Source of the DNA: Cellulomonas humilata
Lineage (GTDB): Bacteria > Actinomycetota > Actinomycetes > Actinomycetales > Cellulomonadaceae
Length of the DNA: 64,000 nt
Assembly (NCBI RefSeq): GCF_013359775.1
Contig: NZ_JABMCI010000067.1
Coordinates: 245,647 to 309,646 of the forward strand
Direction of reading: 5' to 3'
The notes below the pieces were generated by a model that was not told the DNA's origin, did not search any database, and saw only the letters and a list, made by a program, of their open reading frames with translations. Positions 62,979-64,000 of this stretch are shown one piece after another. Made by a program: the position numbers and the translations under genes. Positions within the stretch are counted from its first letter, which is position 1; each line of letters begins with the position of its first letter.

Positions 62979-63440
62979 ATGATCGACGACGGACCTGAGA
63001 CGCGCGAACGACTCGCCACCGCGCTGCACGTCGCCCGCTGGGTCGACGAGGTCGCGTCGGGCTGCCCGTACCCATCGGTCGACGCGCTCGTCGGGGTCGG
63101 CGACCTCGCGGCCCGGTCGTTGAGCTCTGCCGAGGTCGACGAGGCCCTCAGCGCGCACCCCCGCATCGGTGAGCGGTCGTCCGGGCTCTCCGCGGCCGAG
63201 CAGGCGGCCTCGTCCACCGACGACCCCGCCCTGGTGGCCGCGATGGCCGACGGCAACCGGGCCTACGAGGAGCGGTTCGGCCGCATCTTCCTGATCCGCG
63301 CGGCCGGGCGGAGCAGGCCCGAGATCCTGGCCGAGCTCCACCGACGGCTCCAGCTCACCGACGCGGCCGAGGCCGCCGAGGTCGCCGACCAGCTCCGCCA
63401 GATCGCGCTCCTGCGCCTGCGCACCCTGTTCGCGGCATGA
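62979..63440 (+). CDS. uraD: 2-oxo-4-hydroxy-4-carboxy-5-ureidoimidazoline decarboxylase
   Basis: The 153-aa OHCU decarboxylase is the third step of uric acid to (S)-allantoin conversion. Catalytic-site pattern HPRIGERSSGLSAAEQAAS contains the His and the Glu-Gln region, followed by NRAYEERFGRIFLIRAAGRS, all hallmarks of the family. ATG 62979 is preceded by GGAGGG. It overlaps uraH by four bases (ATGA). Confidence 0.93.
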   Translation: MIDDGPETRERLATALHVARWVDEVASGCPYPSVDALVGVGDLAARSLSSAEVDEALSAHPRIGERSSGLSAAEQAASSTDDPALVAAMADGNRAYEERFGRIFLIRAAGRSRPEILAELHRRLQLTDAAEAAEVADQLRQIALLRLRTLFAA

Positions 63441-63769
63441 GCGCGCTGACGACGCACGTGCTCGACACCGCCCTCGGCAGGCCCGCGGCCGGGGTGCCCG
63501 TGACGCTGGCCGTCTTCGACGCCGGCACGTGGACCGAGCTGGCCTCGGGCCTCACCGACGACGACGGCCGTGCCCGGTCCCTTGGGCCTGATCGCGTGGC
63601 GCCCGGGCGGTACCGGTTCACGTTCGACACCGGTGCCTACTTCGCGGCAACCGGGCAGGTGGGGTTCCATCCCGAGGTGGTGGTGGTGTTCGACGTGGTG
63701 GATGACGGGCACTATCACGTACCTCTGCTGCTGAGTCCGTTCGCGTACTCGACGTATCGGGGGAGCTAG
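63437..63769 (+). CDS. uraH: 5-hydroxyisourate hydrolase (transthyretin-like)
   Basis: The 110-aa HIU hydrolase is the second step of the ureide pathway. It has the active-site His in LTTHVLDTALGRPAAGVPV, the Arg in GRYRFTFDTGAYF, the His in HYHVPLLLSPFAYSTYRGS and the strictly conserved C-terminal YRGS. The start overlaps the uraD stop. Uricase, usually next in actinobacteria, is not present here; the operon ends in hairpins and the next gene is an HNH protein. Confidence 0.95.
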   Translation: MSALTTHVLDTALGRPAAGVPVTLAVFDAGTWTELASGLTDDDGRARSLGPDRVAPGRYRFTFDTGAYFAATGQVGFHPEVVVVFDVVDDGHYHVPLLLSPFAYSTYRGS

Positions 63770-63772
63770 GCG

Positions 63773-63829
63773 GGGCAGGCTGACTCGCCGCTCGGCCTGC
63801 CCTGCCGGGCTGTGGGCGGCTCGGCGAGT
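63773..63829 (+). terminator. Alternative hairpins after uraH
   Basis: GGGCAGGC at 63773-63780 pairs with GCCTGCCC at 63795-63802. Alternatively ACTCGCCG at 63783-63790 pairs with CGGCGAGT at 63822-63829. The two stems overlap and exclude each other. Confidence 0.5.
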
Positions 63830-63862
63830 GGGTCTGTGGATATGTTTGTGCAGGTCAGAGCC

Positions 63863-63906
63863 TTGCCGGGTGCGTACGGTTCGCGTAGAATCGTACACAT
63901 GTTCGA
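63863..63906 (+). promoter_or_regulatory. Promoter with SOS box over the HNH gene start
   Basis: TTGCCG at 63863-63868 and TAGAAT at 63886-63891 are 17 bases apart, and ATG 63899 comes seven bases after the -10, so the mRNA is probably leaderless. TCGTACACATGTTCGA at 63891-63906 is one base away from the SOS consensus TCGAAC-N4-GTTCGA. Confidence 0.7.
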
Positions 63907-64000
63907 GACGACGGTTGCGGTGGTGGAGGTGGCGGCGCGGGTGCGCGATGCCACGTCCTCCCTGGCTGTCGTGGCTCGGGATTCGCGGGCGTGGACGGGT
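63899..64000 (+). CDS. DUF222 / 13E12-type HNH endonuclease protein, 5' end only
   Basis: Only the first 34 codons (MFETTVAVVEVAARVRDATS...) are visible; the gene continues past the window. The start resembles actinobacterial DUF222 proteins, which usually carry a C-terminal HNH nuclease domain (13E12 repeat family). The family call rests on this short stretch and on the leaderless SOS promoter; several 13E12 genes of M. tuberculosis are LexA-controlled, which agrees. If right, it is a DNA-damage-induced gene of unknown role, often multicopy in these genomes. Confidence 0.6.
   Translation, partial: MFETTVAVVEVAARVRDATSSLAVVARDSRAWTG

Noticed and set aside
1..64000. CRISPR arrays, tRNA genes, prophage or insertion-sequence ends
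   Set aside because: No regularly spaced repeats, cloverleaf-like segments, transposase or integrase genes were seen on either strand.

Overview
The window is about 64 kb of very GC-rich, densely packed DNA with frequent ATGA/GTGA gene overlaps, GTG starts, leaderless-type promoters and a DUF222/13E12-type HNH gene at the right edge. This points to an actinobacterium, most likely a Micrococcales member close to Cellulomonas; that placement is inference, since no rRNA or marker gene is present. I saw no tRNA, rRNA, CRISPR array, insertion sequence or prophage.

Layout. (1) 1-642: 3' end of a DUF4071 (TRAFs-binding) protein. (2) 660-9078, minus strand: recC-recB-recD, coupled by 4-bp overlaps. 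(3) 9218-10129: a small Arg-rich ORF and a CGNR zinc-finger regulator, divergent around a palindromic promoter region. (4) 10143-24582: branched-chain amino acid, chiefly leucine, catabolism. A minus-strand operon (succinyl-CoA:3-ketoacid CoA transferase scoA-scoB and a thiolase) faces a plus-strand branched-chain 2-oxoacid dehydrogenase operon (bkdABC). After a divergent hydrolase/MarR pair and a TetR gene comes an operon for methylcrotonyl-CoA carboxylase-type beta and alpha subunits, an acyl-CoA dehydrogenase, a MaoC hydratase and a CitE-like lyase. The gene content matches the M. tuberculosis bkd-citE-fadE19-accA1-accD1-scoBA locus. (5) 24577-28241: a membrane protein of unknown function, a membrane-anchored S33 hydrolase and a small secreted protein. 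(6) 28448-36825: a sugar-catabolic cluster with a DeoR repressor, an ABC importer lacking its ATPase, a class II aldolase, an ADP-dependent-type sugar kinase, a DUF4432 epimerase and a ManA-like isomerase. (7) 36945-39486: alkaline phosphatase, a chloroperoxidase-like hydrolase and a DUF5808 protein. (8) 39560-47854: glycan utilisation, with an orphan sugar-binding lipoprotein, a frameshifted DeoR/LacI hybrid regulator, a DUF2264 protein, a D-2-hydroxyacid dehydrogenase, a hydrolase and a secreted GH43 arabinanase with a lectin-like tail. (9) 47959-53578: a SARP/AfsR-type regulator divergent from a methyltransferase, dinB, and a VOC protein. (10) 53683-61774: two very large uncharacterised genes (1088 and 1603 aa) forming an operon; this is the best candidate for an undescribed system. 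(11) 61947-64000: a YCII protein, a MobA-like nucleotidyltransferase, ureide-pathway uraD-uraH, and the start of a DUF222/HNH gene.

How parts work together. Leucine transamination products would pass through BKD, the acyl-CoA dehydrogenase, the carboxylase, MaoC and the CitE-like lyase to acetoacetate and acetyl-CoA. ScoAB and the thiolase then activate and cleave acetoacetate. The sugar cluster reads as isomerase, then kinase, then aldolase, behind a dedicated importer that must borrow an ATPase encoded elsewhere. dinB and the right-edge HNH gene share an unusual promoter design in which a LexA-type SOS box covers the start codon.
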